A stretch of 64,000 bases of DNA from Mycobacterium conspicuum (GTDB taxonomy: Bacteria; Actinomycetota; Actinomycetes; Mycobacteriales; Mycobacteriaceae), in the NCBI RefSeq assembly GCF_010730195.1, contig NZ_AP022613.1, forward strand, positions 5,394,001 to 5,458,000, read 5' to 3'. The notes beneath the pieces were generated by a model that was not told where the DNA came from, made no database searches, and saw only the letters and a list, made by a program, of their open reading frames with translations. Below, one piece after another: positions 8,688-16,762 of the stretch (its first letter is position 1; every line of letters begins with the position of its first letter). Position numbers and translations under genes: made by a program.

Positions 8688-8780
8688 AGGGACGACCCCC
8701 GCCAGGGGGGGAGGAGGCGAGGGTCGTCGTGCATCAGCCCCGGGGGGTCGGGCTGATACACCCTCGGCTCAAGGCCGAGT
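8688..8780 (-). ncRNA. 6C small RNA (B11 homologue)
   Basis: On the minus strand two perfect 8-bp hairpins carry the diagnostic C-rich loops. The first has stem ATCAGCCC/GGGCTGAT (8756-8733) and a loop containing six C. The second has stem GACGACCC/GGGTCGTC (8728-8691) and a long loop containing seven C. A 5' hairpin (CTCGGC/GCCGAG, 8779-8763) precedes them. This is the 6C RNA architecture of actinobacteria, and the position between the Rv3660c and Rv3661 homologues is that of Mtb B11. 6C RNAs act as trans sRNAs whose C-rich loops pair with G-rich ribosome-binding regions. Ends are estimated from the -10 box and the known length of about 93 nt. Confidence 0.92.
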
Positions 8781-8787
8781 AATGCTT

Positions 8788-8793
8788 ACTATA
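8788..8793 (-). promoter_or_regulatory. -10 box TATAGT of the 6C RNA
   Basis: TATAGT on the minus strand lies 7 nt before the predicted 5' A of the 6C RNA at 8780. A TTGCGT element about 19 bp further upstream could serve as the -35. The hexamer is close to the TATAAT consensus, as expected for an abundant sRNA. Confidence 0.6.
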
Positions 8794-8939
8794 CACATGA
8801 CAGTGGCGGCTGACGCAAGTAGCGGCAAAATCAAAAAAACACTGTGAGCCGCAAAAACACCACCTATTCTATCTGTCCTGATCGTGCGTTTTGCGCGCAA
8901 GTCGACGGTCTCGGCGCGGCGCCCACCTATGCTGAACTG

Positions 8940-9806
8940 GTGACCGTCTCTGACTCGGCCGCGCATCAGCAGCACCAGCAATCCGAGCCCGAAACAGCGG
9001 CAAATCCGGCTTCCAGCGCCCGCACGGCCGCCTTCTTCGACCTGGACAAGACCATCATCGCCAAGTCCAGCACGCTGGCGTTCAGCAAACCGTTCTTCAA
9101 CCAGGGACTGCTCAACCGCCGCGCCGTGCTCAAGTCCAGCTACGCGCAGTTCATCTTCCTGCTCTCCGGTGCCGACCATGACCAAATGGATCGGATGCGC
9201 ACCCACTTGGCCAACATGTGCACCGGATGGGATGTGGAGCAGGTCAAGTCGATCGTCAACGAAACCCTGCACGACATCGTGACTCCGCTGGTGTTCGCCG
9301 AAGCCGCCGACCTGATCGCGGCGCACAAGTTGTGCGGTCGCGACGTCGTCGTGGTGTCGGCATCGGGGGAAGAGATCGTGGCGCCGATTGCCCGGGCGCT
9401 GGGTGCCACCCATGCGATGGCGACCCGCATGGTCGTCGAGGACGGCAAGTACACCGGCGATGTGGCGTTCTATTGCTACGGCGAAGGCAAGGTGCAGGCG
9501 ATCCGCGAGTTGGCCGCCCGCGAGGGCTACCCGCTGGAGCACTGCTACGCCTACTCCGACTCGATCACCGACCTGCCCATGCTCGAGGTCGTCGGCCATC
9601 CGAGCGTGGTCAACCCGGACCGCGGCTTGCGCAGGGAAGCAAACGAGCGCGGGTGGCCGGTGCTGAGTTTCTCGCGGCCGGTGTCGCTGCGTGACCGCAT
9701 CCCGGCCCCTTCGGGCGCCGCGATCGCAACCACCGCCGCGGTGGGTATTAGCGCGCTGGCCGCCGGGGCGGTCACATACTCGCTGTTGCGGCGCTTTACG
9801 TTCTAG
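8940..9806 (+). CDS. HAD-superfamily phosphatase, SerB-like (Rv3661)
   Basis: 288 residues from the GTG at 8940 (MTVSDSAAHQQ), matching Mtb Rv3661; upstream extension to 8844 would run towards the 6C promoter and is unlikely. HAD motif I is FFDLDKT (residues ~32-38, nucleophile and acid/base Asp), motif II VVSASGEE, the conserved Lys lies in YGEGKVQAI, and motif III is YSDSITDLP. This is subfamily IB, like phosphoserine or phosphatidyl-type phosphatases; the substrate is not deducible. A C-terminal hydrophobic segment (AAIATTAAVGISALAAGAVTY) ending in basic residues suggests a membrane anchor. Confidence 0.85.
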   Translation: MTVSDSAAHQQHQQSEPETAANPASSARTAAFFDLDKTIIAKSSTLAFSKPFFNQGLLNRRAVLKSSYAQFIFLLSGADHDQMDRMRTHLANMCTGWDVEQVKSIVNETLHDIVTPLVFAEAADLIAAHKLCGRDVVVVSASGEEIVAPIARALGATHAMATRMVVEDGKYTGDVAFYCYGEGKVQAIRELAAREGYPLEHCYAYSDSITDLPMLEVVGHPSVVNPDRGLRREANERGWPVLSFSRPVSLRDRIPAPSGAAIATTAAVGISALAAGAVTYSLLRRFTF

Positions 9807-9828
9807 TCTCCAGCAAACAAAAAAGACA

Positions 9829-9867
9829 CCCGATCCCGGCCCCCTTCGCAACTTTCGCGGGATTGGG
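9829..9867 (+). terminator. Stem-loop after the HAD phosphatase gene
   Basis: CCCGATCCCG (9829-9838) pairs with CGGGATTGGG (9858-9867) with one G-U pair and a 19-nt loop, 22 bp after the stop codon. There is no U-tract after it, so termination would be of the mycobacterial intrinsic-like or Rho-assisted kind. It lies directly before the next promoter. Confidence 0.4.
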
Positions 9868-9869
9868 CC

Positions 9870-9898
9870 TTGCTGTGTTAAGGGTCTAAGAGTACAAA
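9870..9898 (+). promoter_or_regulatory. Promoter of the Ms1-like RNA (-35 TTGCTG, -10 TACAAA)
   Basis: TTGCTG (9870-9875) and TACAAA (9893-9898) are separated by exactly 17 bp, a housekeeping-type spacing. Transcription would start near 9905, giving an RNA of about 294 nt to the terminator hairpin, close to the known length of about 300 nt for this RNA. Confidence 0.5.
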
Positions 9899-9904
9899 GG
9901 AAAC

Positions 9905-10198
9905 CACGGAAGCCCGTTGAGGCCAAGGTCGGTCCGGAAGAGAAGGTTCGATCTCCCGATTCGGGCACCCAGCACGAGTCCCGGCACCCACGCGGAGTCA
10001 TAGCCGCGATAATGGCAGAAGTGTTGCGGGCCTGCGTAATTGCGAAAAGTTAACGGTGTCGACGGCCCTTTGGGTGGGGTTGCAGCCGGAAGCGTCGCAA
10101 GATCGCCGAGGCCACCCACGCAGCCCAAAGATGCACGCTTGGTAACCGAGATTCGTGTTTGCGGGCGGCGCTCCGAAATCCTTCGGAACGCCGCCCGC
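9905..10198 (+). ncRNA. Ms1/MTS2823-like 6S-type RNA
   Basis: The 393-bp gap between the Rv3661 and Rv3662c homologues has no coding signature. In Mtb this exact gap encodes MTS2823, the homologue of M. smegmatis Ms1, an abundant stationary-phase RNA that binds RNA polymerase core lacking sigma factor. Here a well-spaced promoter and a strong terminal hairpin bound a segment of matching length. Complementary blocks (TGGGTGG near 10068 with CCACCCA near 10113) support a long structured RNA. Identity rests on synteny, length and boundaries, since I cannot align it base by base. Confidence 0.75.
10161..10198 (+). terminator. Strong terminator hairpin ending the Ms1-like RNA
   Basis: GCGGGCGGCG plus TCCGAA (10161-10177) pairs with TTCGGA plus CGCCGCCCGC (10182-10198), with one internal mismatch and an ATCC loop: 16 bp of very stable stem. 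It abuts the stop of the convergent gene at 10200, so it can serve both directions. Confidence 0.75.
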
Positions 10199-10199
10199 T

Positions 10200-10967
10200 T
10201 CATGCGTCTTGGGGGCTCCCCTTGCCGGCCGACTCAGCAATCGTCAAAGCCTCCTGAGCGCCGGCCTGCAGCGCCCGGCAACACAGCACCAACCATGCCG
10301 CCACACCGTCGGGTGTTCCGTCGGCGAAACCGCGCGCCGCGTCGCGATAGTCCGACGGTTGGCGCATCCAACTCGCCTCGGGCACACCCAGTCCGTGCGG
10401 GTCCAGCCCGGTGGCGATGGTCACCAACCGCGAGACCGCCCGGGCGACCACGCCGTCCGCGCTGCCGAACGGCTTCAGTGTCAACAGCTCGCCGTGCGCG
10501 ACCGCGGCGATCACGGGTGCCGACGCTCGGGTGCGCGCGGTCGCGACGTTGGCGAGCAGCTCCAGCCGCGGGCCGACTTCGCTGTCAGCACGCGGGCGGC
10601 CCAGCCGTTCGTGGTCGACCTGGTCGGCCGCCGCGAGCATGTGCAGGCGGGCCAGCGCCTGCAGCGGCGCCCGCTGCCACACCCCGATCAACGAGCCCCC
10701 GCCGCCCTCCAGCGCCTGGGCCACCCTCAACGCACCGGCAAACACCGGATGGGTGGCCGCGCCGGCCTGCTCATCCACCCGCACCGGACCGCCGTCGAGC
10801 ACCGCCGACGCACGCGCCGCCCGCAGCGCCGCCTCGGCGGCGGTCGCCGGCCAGCCCCGCAAGTTGGCCCGGTGCCGGTGCGCCCGCCCCAGCGCGTCGC
10901 GGGCCTGGTCGCTGGCAGCCGCCACCCCGGGCAACTCCATCAGCGGAGCCAGCGGATCGTGGCTCAT
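10200..10967 (-). CDS. Conserved actinobacterial protein (Rv3662c), possible oxidoreductase
   Basis: 255 residues from the ATG of MSHDPLAPLMELPGV, the length of Mtb Rv3662c. It is rich in alanine and helical, with no signal peptide and no motif I can tie to catalysis. Conserved-looking stretches include AHRHRANLRGWPATAAEAALRAARASAVLDG near the N-terminus (read here as separate blocks), DEQAGAATHPVFAGALRVAQ, and FGSADGVVARAVSRLV near residue 180. The pattern resembles Fic-like or helix-bundle proteins but I cannot assign it. It is transcribed away from the dpp repeat region. Confidence 0.75.
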   Translation of the reverse strand: MSHDPLAPLMELPGVAAASDQARDALGRAHRHRANLRGWPATAAEAALRAARASAVLDGGPVRVDEQAGAATHPVFAGALRVAQALEGGGGSLIGVWQRAPLQALARLHMLAAADQVDHERLGRPRADSEVGPRLELLANVATARTRASAPVIAAVAHGELLTLKPFGSADGVVARAVSRLVTIATGLDPHGLGVPEASWMRQPSDYRDAARGFADGTPDGVAAWLVLCCRALQAGAQEALTIAESAGKGSPQDA

Positions 10968-11037
10968 GTGCGCCACTTTTTCTCGTCGCTTCGCTCTGCA
11001 TCGTCGTCGGCGCAAGTCACAGGTAGCCAACGTAGTA

Positions 11038-11108
11038 GACGGTCGCGACCCGCTGCGCCCGGCTTCGCCGCGCTTGCGATCGCTCCTGCCCGACGGTCGC
11101 GACCCGCT
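11038..11108. repeat. 54-bp repeat, one and a third copies (family copy A)
   Basis: GACGGTCGCGACCCGCT occurs at 11038 and again at 11092, a 54-bp period. The full unit contains a 35-bp core that starts GACCCGCTGCGCCCGGC (11046) and ends GCGCTTGCGATC; the same core occurs twice at 21.3 kb. The second unit here stops just before the dppD stop codon. A CGGC-TTC-GCCG hairpin sits in the middle of the core. Confidence 0.8.
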
Positions 11109-11109
11109 C

Positions 11110-12708
11110 CTAACGAGAAGCCGGCGCTCCGGGAATCGCCTGCAGCAGCTGTCGGGTGTACTCCTCGCGGGGCCGGGTGAACACCTCCTCGGTGGGCGCC
11201 TGCTCCACCACCCGGCCCCGGCGCATCACCAGGACATGATCGGCGATCTGCCGAACCACGGCCAGGTCATGGCTGATGAATAAATAGGTCAGCCCCAGTC
11301 GAGCCTGCAGATCCGCCAATAGGTCCAGGATCTGCGCCTGCACCAGGACGTCGAGCGCCGACACGGCCTCGTCGCACACCAGCACCTCGGGCCGCAGCGC
11401 GAGTGCGCGCGCGATCGCGACGCGCTGCCGCTGCCCGCCCGACAGCTCCCGGGGCCGCCGGGTCAACATCGACGACGGCAACGCCACCTCGTCGATCAGC
11501 TCGCGCACCGCCTGCTCGCGCTGCTTGCGGTCGCCGATGCCATGGATCCGCAATGGCTCTTCGATGACGCGGAACACCGAGTACATGGGATCTAAACTGC
11601 TGTAAGGGTTTTGGAACACCGGCTGAACTCTCCGGCGGAACGCCAGCGCCTGTGACCGGTTCATCCGGCCGACATCGGTCGTGCCGTCAAAGACCACCGT
11701 GCCCGACGTGGCCGGCAGCAGTCCCAGCACCATCCGGGCCAGCGTCGATTTCCCCGAACCCGACTCCCCGACGATCGCCAGCGTGCTGGCCCGGCGCAAC
11801 TCGAACGACACCGCGTCCACCGCCCGGAGCTCCGAGCGCCGCCACGGTGCGCCGTGCGACTCTCGGTAGATCTTGGTCAGCTCCGAGGCGACGAGAATGG
11901 TGTCGTCACCGACCGGCGGTCGAACCTTGGGACGCGCGAGCGACGGCGCCGCGGCCACCAGCCGCCGGGTGTAGTCGTGCCGCGGCTCGGTGAGGATCGA
12001 CTGTGCCGCACCGCTTTCCACCACCACCCCGCGGTTCATCACGACGACCGACTCGGCGCGTTCGGCGGCCAGCGCCAGATCGTGGGTGATCAGCAGCAGC
12101 GCGGCACCCAGCTCGTCGGTGAGACGCTGCAGATGGTCGAGCACCTGCCGTTGCACCGTCACGTCCAACGCTGAGGTCGGCTCGTCGGCGATCAGCAGCT
12201 GCGGACGGCCGGCCAGCCCGATCGCGATCAGCGCCCGCTGACACATGCCGCCGGACAACTGGTGTGGGTACTTGCCGGCCTGCGTCGCCGCGTCCGGCAT
12301 ACCCGCTTCGGCGAGCAGCTGTACCGCCCGCCGCCGCGCCGCACGCCCGCGGACGTTGGCCCGCAACGCTTCTGAGATCTGGAAGCCGACTTTCCAGACC
12401 GGGTTGAGGTTGGTCATCGGGTCCTGCGGCACATAGCCGATGTGCTGCCCCCGGATCGACCGCAGCAGCCGCTGGTTCCCCGAGGTGATATCCAGGCCGT
12501 CGAAAACGATGCGCCCGCCGGTGGTCCGGCCGCCGGGTGGCAGCAGCCCCAAGATCGCGGCGGCCGTGGTGGATTTCCCCGATCCCGATTCCCCCACGAG
12601 CGCGACGGTGTGCCCGCGGGACACCGACAGATCCACCCCACACACCGCGGGCTCGCCGTGGCCGAACCTGACTTCCAGCCCTTCGACCGACAACAGCGGC
12701 GCGTTCAT
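11110..12708 (-). CDS. dppD: DppD, duplicated ATPase of peptide/heme ABC importer
   Basis: 532 residues from the ATG at 12708, whose ATGA overlaps the dppC stop (a GTG at 12717 is possible). Two fused OppD/OppF-type ATPase domains sit on one chain. The first has Walker A GESGSGKST (~37-45), signature LSGGMCQR and Walker B LLIADEPTSALD. The second has GESGSGKST (~315), LSGGQRQR and VLVCDEAVSALD. The C-terminus of each half has the oligopeptide-ATPase extension (EPRHDYTRRLVAA; RPREEYTRQLLQA). In Mtb the Dpp system imports dipeptides and heme. Two small variations: Cys in the first signature and Ala for Pro after the second Walker B Glu. Confidence 0.93.
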   Translation of the reverse strand: MNAPLLSVEGLEVRFGHGEPAVCGVDLSVSRGHTVALVGESGSGKSTTAAAILGLLPPGGRTTGGRIVFDGLDITSGNQRLLRSIRGQHIGYVPQDPMTNLNPVWKVGFQISEALRANVRGRAARRRAVQLLAEAGMPDAATQAGKYPHQLSGGMCQRALIAIGLAGRPQLLIADEPTSALDVTVQRQVLDHLQRLTDELGAALLLITHDLALAAERAESVVVMNRGVVVESGAAQSILTEPRHDYTRRLVAAAPSLARPKVRPPVGDDTILVASELTKIYRESHGAPWRRSELRAVDAVSFELRRASTLAIVGESGSGKSTLARMVLGLLPATSGTVVFDGTTDVGRMNRSQALAFRRRVQPVFQNPYSSLDPMYSVFRVIEEPLRIHGIGDRKQREQAVRELIDEVALPSSMLTRRPRELSGGQRQRVAIARALALRPEVLVCDEAVSALDVLVQAQILDLLADLQARLGLTYLFISHDLAVVRQIADHVLVMRRGRVVEQAPTEEVFTRPREEYTRQLLQAIPGAPASR

Positions 12709-13568
12709 GCGCGCCACCGCCGTGATACCGGATCCAGGGCGTCGCGTAACGCGTCACCCATCATCATGAATGCCAGCACCGTAATCGCCAGTGCGCCAGC
12801 GGGATAGAACAGTATTGGTGAACCCGACCGCAGCCGGGTCTGATCGGTGTTGATATCGCTGCCCCAGGACACCACAGACGTCGGAAGCCCGACTCCGAGG
12901 TAGGATAGCGTGGCCTCGGTGACAATAAAGAGCCCGAGCGCAATGGTGGCCACCGCGACCACCGGGCCCAGAGCGTTGGGCAGCACATGTCGCACCAGGA
13001 TCTGAAACCTGCTCAGCCCCAACGCTTCAGCGGCCAACACATAGTCGCTGGTGCGCACCTCCAACACCGCGCCGCGGGCGATTCGGGCCAGCTGCGGCCA
13101 GCCGAACAGGGCCAGAATGGCGATCACCGTCCACACCGTGCGGTGGTGCAGGACACCCATGAGCACAATGGCGGCCAGCAGCAGCGGCACCCCGAAGAAC
13201 ACATCGGTGATGCGCGAGACCGCCGCGTCGACCCAGCCGCCGTAGAAGCCGGCCAGCGCACCCAGCGCCCCGCCGACCACGAACACGGCCAGCGTGGCGC
13301 CCAGCCCGACGGTAACCGACGCTCGCGCACCGTAGATGGTGCGCGCATAGATGTCGTGGCCCTGCAAATCGGTGCCGAACCAGTGCGCCGACGACGGCGC
13401 GAGCAGGCTCTGGGCGGGATCGGCGTAGCCGGGATCGGCTCCGGTGAACAGCGCCGGAAACAGTGCCACGGCGACCACGAACAGGATCAGCAGGGCGGCG
13501 ACGACGAACTTCGGCCGCCGGCGCAGCCCGCGCCACGTTTCACGCCAAAAACCGCTGTGCTCAGCCAT
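12705..13568 (-). CDS. dppC: DppC, permease of peptide/heme ABC importer
   Basis: 287 residues with an N-terminal cytosolic tail and transmembrane helix (VVAALLILFVVAVALFPALF). A large periplasmic loop bears HWFGTDLQGHDIYARTIYG, the usual OppC sequence, and the inner-membrane domain carries the EAA loop (AAEALGLSRFQILVRHVLPN). Five further helices follow. It pairs with DppB to form the channel. It overlaps dppB by 8 bp and dppD by 4 bp, so all are translationally coupled. Confidence 0.93.
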   Translation of the reverse strand: MAEHSGFWRETWRGLRRRPKFVVAALLILFVVAVALFPALFTGADPGYADPAQSLLAPSSAHWFGTDLQGHDIYARTIYGARASVTVGLGATLAVFVVGGALGALAGFYGGWVDAAVSRITDVFFGVPLLLAAIVLMGVLHHRTVWTVIAILALFGWPQLARIARGAVLEVRTSDYVLAAEALGLSRFQILVRHVLPNALGPVVAVATIALGLFIVTEATLSYLGVGLPTSVVSWGSDINTDQTRLRSGSPILFYPAGALAITVLAFMMMGDALRDALDPVSRRWRA

Positions 13569-14487
13569 ATCGGATCCGCGGGTCCAGGGCGGCGTAGAGC
13601 AGGTCGACGAGCAGATTGGAGACCAGATAGATCAGCACCAGGACGGTCACAATCGACACCACGGTGGGCGCCTCCTGGCGGGTCACCGCCTGATACAGCA
13701 CACCACCGACACCGTGGATATTGAAAATGCCTTCGGTGACAATGGCCCCGCCCATCAGCGCTCCCAGATCGGCGCCGAGGAAGGTCACCACCGGGATCAG
13801 CGAGTTGCGCAGGATGTGGACCATAATCACCCGGGGCCGCGACAAGCCCTTGGCGGTGGCGGTGCGGACGTAGTCGGCGTGCGCGTTGGCGGCCACCGCG
13901 GAGCGAGTCAGCCGCACCACGTAGGCGAATGACACCGAGCCCAAGACGATTCCGGGCAGCAGCAGCCTGCCGAACGTTGCCCGTTCTCCCACGGTGACCG
14001 GCGCGATGCCAAGCCGGACCCCGAAGACGAACTGCGCAAGAAAGCCCAGCACGAAGATGGGGACCGCGATGATGATCAGCCCCGCGACCAGCACCGTGGA
14101 ATCGAATATCCCGCCTCGACGCAAGCCGGCGATGACACCGAATCCGATCCCCAGCACCGTCTCGATCGCCAGCGCGATCAGCGACAGCCTGACGGTCACC
14201 GGAAACGCATGCGCGAGAACCGAACTCACCGGCAGCCCAGAATACGCACGGCCCAGGTCGCCATGCAGGATCCCACCCAGGTAGCGCAGATACTGCAGCA
14301 GGAACGGTTCGTCCAGGTGGTAGCGGGCGCGCAGTTGCGCGGCCACCGCGGGAGTCAAGGGCCGCTCGCCGGCCAACGCCACCAACGGGTCACCGGGCAG
14401 CAGGAAGACCATGCCGTAGATCAGCAGGGTGGCGCCGAGGAAGACCGGCACCATGATGGCGATCCGACGCGCGATGTACCAACCCAT
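13561..14487 (-). CDS. dppB: DppB, permease of peptide/heme ABC importer
   Basis: 308 residues from the ATG of MGWYIARRIAIMVPVFLGATL, the same length as Mtb Rv3665c; a TTG six bases upstream is ignored. OppB-type permease: the first helix is followed by a long external loop (LPGDPLVALAGERPLTPAV, YLRYLGGILHGDLG), and the EAA loop near residue 200 reads RTATAKGLSRPRVIMVHILRN. It is separated by 12 bp from dppA. Confidence 0.93.
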   Translation of the reverse strand: MGWYIARRIAIMVPVFLGATLLIYGMVFLLPGDPLVALAGERPLTPAVAAQLRARYHLDEPFLLQYLRYLGGILHGDLGRAYSGLPVSSVLAHAFPVTVRLSLIALAIETVLGIGFGVIAGLRRGGIFDSTVLVAGLIIIAVPIFVLGFLAQFVFGVRLGIAPVTVGERATFGRLLLPGIVLGSVSFAYVVRLTRSAVAANAHADYVRTATAKGLSRPRVIMVHILRNSLIPVVTFLGADLGALMGGAIVTEGIFNIHGVGGVLYQAVTRQEAPTVVSIVTVLVLIYLVSNLLVDLLYAALDPRIRYG

Positions 14488-14499
14488 TGTCAACCCAAT

Positions 14500-16119
14500 T
14501 CAGTTCTTGCGGATGTTCTCATAGTCGGGCAGGCCGTTCCAGGTGACGCGCACCGCGCTCACCCCCGGCGACCACCCCACCACGCTGATGAAGTTCCACA
14601 GCGGAACAACGGGCATGTCATGCAACAGGATTCGTTGCCCTGCGTTGGCGCGCACATACGACTCCTGCAACGTGGGAGCGGATTCAGCCGCCGACAGCGC
14701 GGTGTCGAAGTCCCGGCTGGAATACCCGACGTCGTTGGAACCCGCCCCGGTGGCGAACAACGGGCCAAGGAAATTCAGCATTGACGGGTAATCGGCTTGC
14801 CATCCAGCGCGGAAGGCGGTCTGGATGGTGCGATTGACGATCGGCGTGCGGAATCCGGCGAACGTTGGTTGCGGAGCGCCGACCGCGTCGATGCCCAAGA
14901 CGTTTTTGATGCTGTTGGCCACCGCATCCACCCACTCCCGGTGGCCCGAGTCGGCGTTGTAGGCGATCGCGTACTGGCCGCTCCATGGCGATAGGGCGTT
15001 AGCTTGTGACCAAAGCCGGCGCGCGCGATCCGGGTCGTAATCCAGCGCGTCGCTGCCCGCGATGTTCGGATCGAATCCCGGCAGCGACCGGGCGGTGAAA
15101 TCGCGGGCTGGAGTGCGTGTTCCGACGAATATCTGCTGGCAGATTTGCGGACGGTTGATCGCGGCCGACAGGGCCAGGCGGCGCAGCCGCCCCTCCTCGC
15201 CGCCGAAATGCGGCAGCCGCAGCGGTGTGTCGAGAGTTTGATTGACCGCGGCCGGCCCACTGGTCGCGTTGCCCCCGAGATCACGCTTGTAGATCGGCAA
15301 CGCGCTCGGCGGGATGGCGTCCAACACATCGAGATTGCCAGACAGCAGGTCGGAGTAGGCGGTGTCCAGGTTGGCGTAGAACTCGATCCGCAGTCCCTTG
15401 TTGTGCGGGACCCGATTGCCGTGGTAATCGGGATTGGGCCGCAGATCGATCTTGACGTTGTGTTCCCAGGCCGGCCCGTCCGCGCTAGCCGCAAGTTTGT
15501 AGGGCCCGTTGCCAATTGGGTTTTGGCCGAACGCAGCCATGTCTCGAAACGCCATTGGCGGCAGCGGATAAAACGGGCTGAAAGCCAGGCGCACGGCGAA
15601 GTCGATCGTGGGGGCCTTGAGCCGGACGGTGAAGTGCAGGTCGTCGACCACCCGCAGCCCGGACATGGTGGTGCTCACCGGCTTCGGCGCCGCCACGTCG
15701 TCATACCCCTGGATCGGACTGAAAAAGCTTTGCTGCAGTTGGGCATTGGTGCTCAGGGCCCCGTAGTTCCACGCGTCGACGAACGAGTGGGACGTCACCG
15801 GCGACCCGTCGGTGAATTTCCAGCCCGGCTTGAGCGCGATCCGGTAGTTGACGTCGTCGTCGGTCTCGATCGACTGAGCCACCTCGGTGGAAGTCTTCCC
15901 GTCCGCATCAAAGGACATCAGGCCGGCGAAGAGCCGATCGAGGATCCGACCGCCGAAGCTGTCGTTGGCGGTGGTGGGAATCAATGGGTTCGACGGTTCC
16001 CCGCCGTTGACGACCACCACATCGGGGCTCAGGACGCCACCACCGCATCCCGTCAGAAACCCGGCCACCAAGGCTAGCGAGAAGGCTAGCGAGGCCAGCG
16101 CGGCCCGCATCCGACGCAT
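14500..16119 (-). CDS. dppA: DppA, substrate-binding lipoprotein
   Basis: 539 residues. The start is the ATG of MRRMRAALASLAF; longer frames upstream belong to a shadow of the next gene. A signal peptide with lipobox LTGC (Cys around residue 24) anchors it to the outer face of the membrane. Family 5 extracellular solute-binding signature: NGGEPSNPLIPTTANDSFGGRILDRLFAGL, read here as adjacent conserved blocks, and DGSPVTSHSFVDAWNYG. In Mtb DppA binds peptides and heme. It is first in the dpp operon and has a predicted leaderless promoter. Confidence 0.93.
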   Translation of the reverse strand: MRRMRAALASLAFSLALVAGFLTGCGGGVLSPDVVVVNGGEPSNPLIPTTANDSFGGRILDRLFAGLMSFDADGKTSTEVAQSIETDDDVNYRIALKPGWKFTDGSPVTSHSFVDAWNYGALSTNAQLQQSFFSPIQGYDDVAAPKPVSTTMSGLRVVDDLHFTVRLKAPTIDFAVRLAFSPFYPLPPMAFRDMAAFGQNPIGNGPYKLAASADGPAWEHNVKIDLRPNPDYHGNRVPHNKGLRIEFYANLDTAYSDLLSGNLDVLDAIPPSALPIYKRDLGGNATSGPAAVNQTLDTPLRLPHFGGEEGRLRRLALSAAINRPQICQQIFVGTRTPARDFTARSLPGFDPNIAGSDALDYDPDRARRLWSQANALSPWSGQYAIAYNADSGHREWVDAVANSIKNVLGIDAVGAPQPTFAGFRTPIVNRTIQTAFRAGWQADYPSMLNFLGPLFATGAGSNDVGYSSRDFDTALSAAESAPTLQESYVRANAGQRILLHDMPVVPLWNFISVVGWSPGVSAVRVTWNGLPDYENIRKN

Positions 16120-16126
16120 GCAAGCG

Positions 16127-16132
16127 ACCCTA
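16127..16132 (-). promoter_or_regulatory. -10 hexamer TAGGGT of the dpp operon, leaderless
   Basis: TAGGGT on the minus strand is followed by exactly 7 nt and then the dppA ATG at 16119. No SD is present before the ATG. The spacing predicts a leaderless dppABCD mRNA whose promoter lies in the last few codons and 3' edge of the DUF4232 gene at 16137. Confidence 0.5.
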
Positions 16133-16136
16133 GGGC

Positions 16137-16679
16137 CTACCCCGATGGGCCCGCAGTGACCGGGTGCACCTGCAATTGGCAGGCCTCGATGATGGCGGGC
16201 ACGGTATAGACGGAGTTCACGCCCGGCGGGCTCACGCTCAGGTCGGTGTACGTGGGGCAGGAATTGCCGGCGGTGTCCGTGGCCAAGCCCTCCACGATGG
16301 CCTGTGCCTGGGTCGACACCGAAAGGATGACGTTGGGCGGCTCGTCCACCCCGGCCGGCAGGCCGCCCATGTAGCCGCGCGGTGTGTCGTCGGCATGAAT
16401 GGCCGGTCCGCCGGCGCCCGAGTCGACCGACGGGTAGCCGGAAAGTGTGCACGGCTCTCCACCGACGAGGCTGAAGGTCAGGACGACCCGGCGGTGGCCC
16501 GCCGCGCTGTCCGTCGACGACGCGTTCACGGCGACCTGCTCTCCCCAGCAGGGCGTCCCCTCGTCGCCGGCCGCGATCGGCACCGCCCGCGCCGGCGCCG
16601 CCAGCAGGACGCCGCCGGCAACACTCGCGGCCGCCACCGAAGCCACCAAGACAGAAGCCACCAGACGAGAACGGGGCAC
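16137..16679 (-). CDS. Secreted DUF4232-type protein
   Basis: 180 residues from the GTG at 16679 (MPRSRLVASVLVASV); a TTG at 16718 is an alternative. A signal peptide ends near AAPARA. The mature part has two disulfide-candidate cysteine pairs and the DUF4232 pattern: a Trp/Cys N-terminal motif (CWGEQVAV), GHRRVVLTFSLVGGEPCTLSGYPSVD and a C-terminal CQLQVHPV. These small immunoglobulin-like domains occur in exported actinobacterial proteins of unknown role. I recall no Mtb counterpart at this place, so it appears to be a lineage-specific insertion between dppA and acs. Confidence 0.75.
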   Translation of the reverse strand: MPRSRLVASVLVASVAAASVAGGVLLAAPARAVPIAAGDEGTPCWGEQVAVNASSTDSAAGHRRVVLTFSLVGGEPCTLSGYPSVDSGAGGPAIHADDTPRGYMGGLPAGVDEPPNVILSVSTQAQAIVEGLATDTAGNSCPTYTDLSVSPPGVNSVYTVPAIIEACQLQVHPVTAGPSG

Positions 16680-16749
16680 ACCGGGATTATCCGGCAAGCC
16701 GAGTCGCGATGCCCGCAAATCGGCCCGAGCATCCCCATCCGGGTCGCGT

Positions 16750-16755
16750 TAGGCT
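16750..16755 (+). promoter_or_regulatory. -10 hexamer TAGGCT of acs, leaderless
   Basis: TAGGCT ends 7 nt before the GTG at 16763 that begins acs by homology. This supports that GTG over the ATG at 16709 and predicts a leaderless transcript. Confidence 0.55.
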
Positions 16756-16762
16756 CACACCC

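Noticed and set aside
8641..8940. Ms1/MTS2823-like RNA upstream of the HAD phosphatase
   Set aside because: The hairpins there have C-rich loops on the minus strand, identifying 6C/B11. Ms1 belongs to the next gap, where promoter, length and terminator fit.
9940..9995. Possible tRNA-like T arm (GGTTCGATCTCCC) in the intergenic RNA region
   Set aside because: Stem pairs do not close around the TTCGA loop, there is no acceptor or anticodon stem, and the segment fits the Ms1-like RNA better.
16120..16452. N-terminal extension of DppA
   Set aside because: It has no signal peptide character and overlaps the DUF4232 gene in another frame; the true signal peptide begins at 16119.
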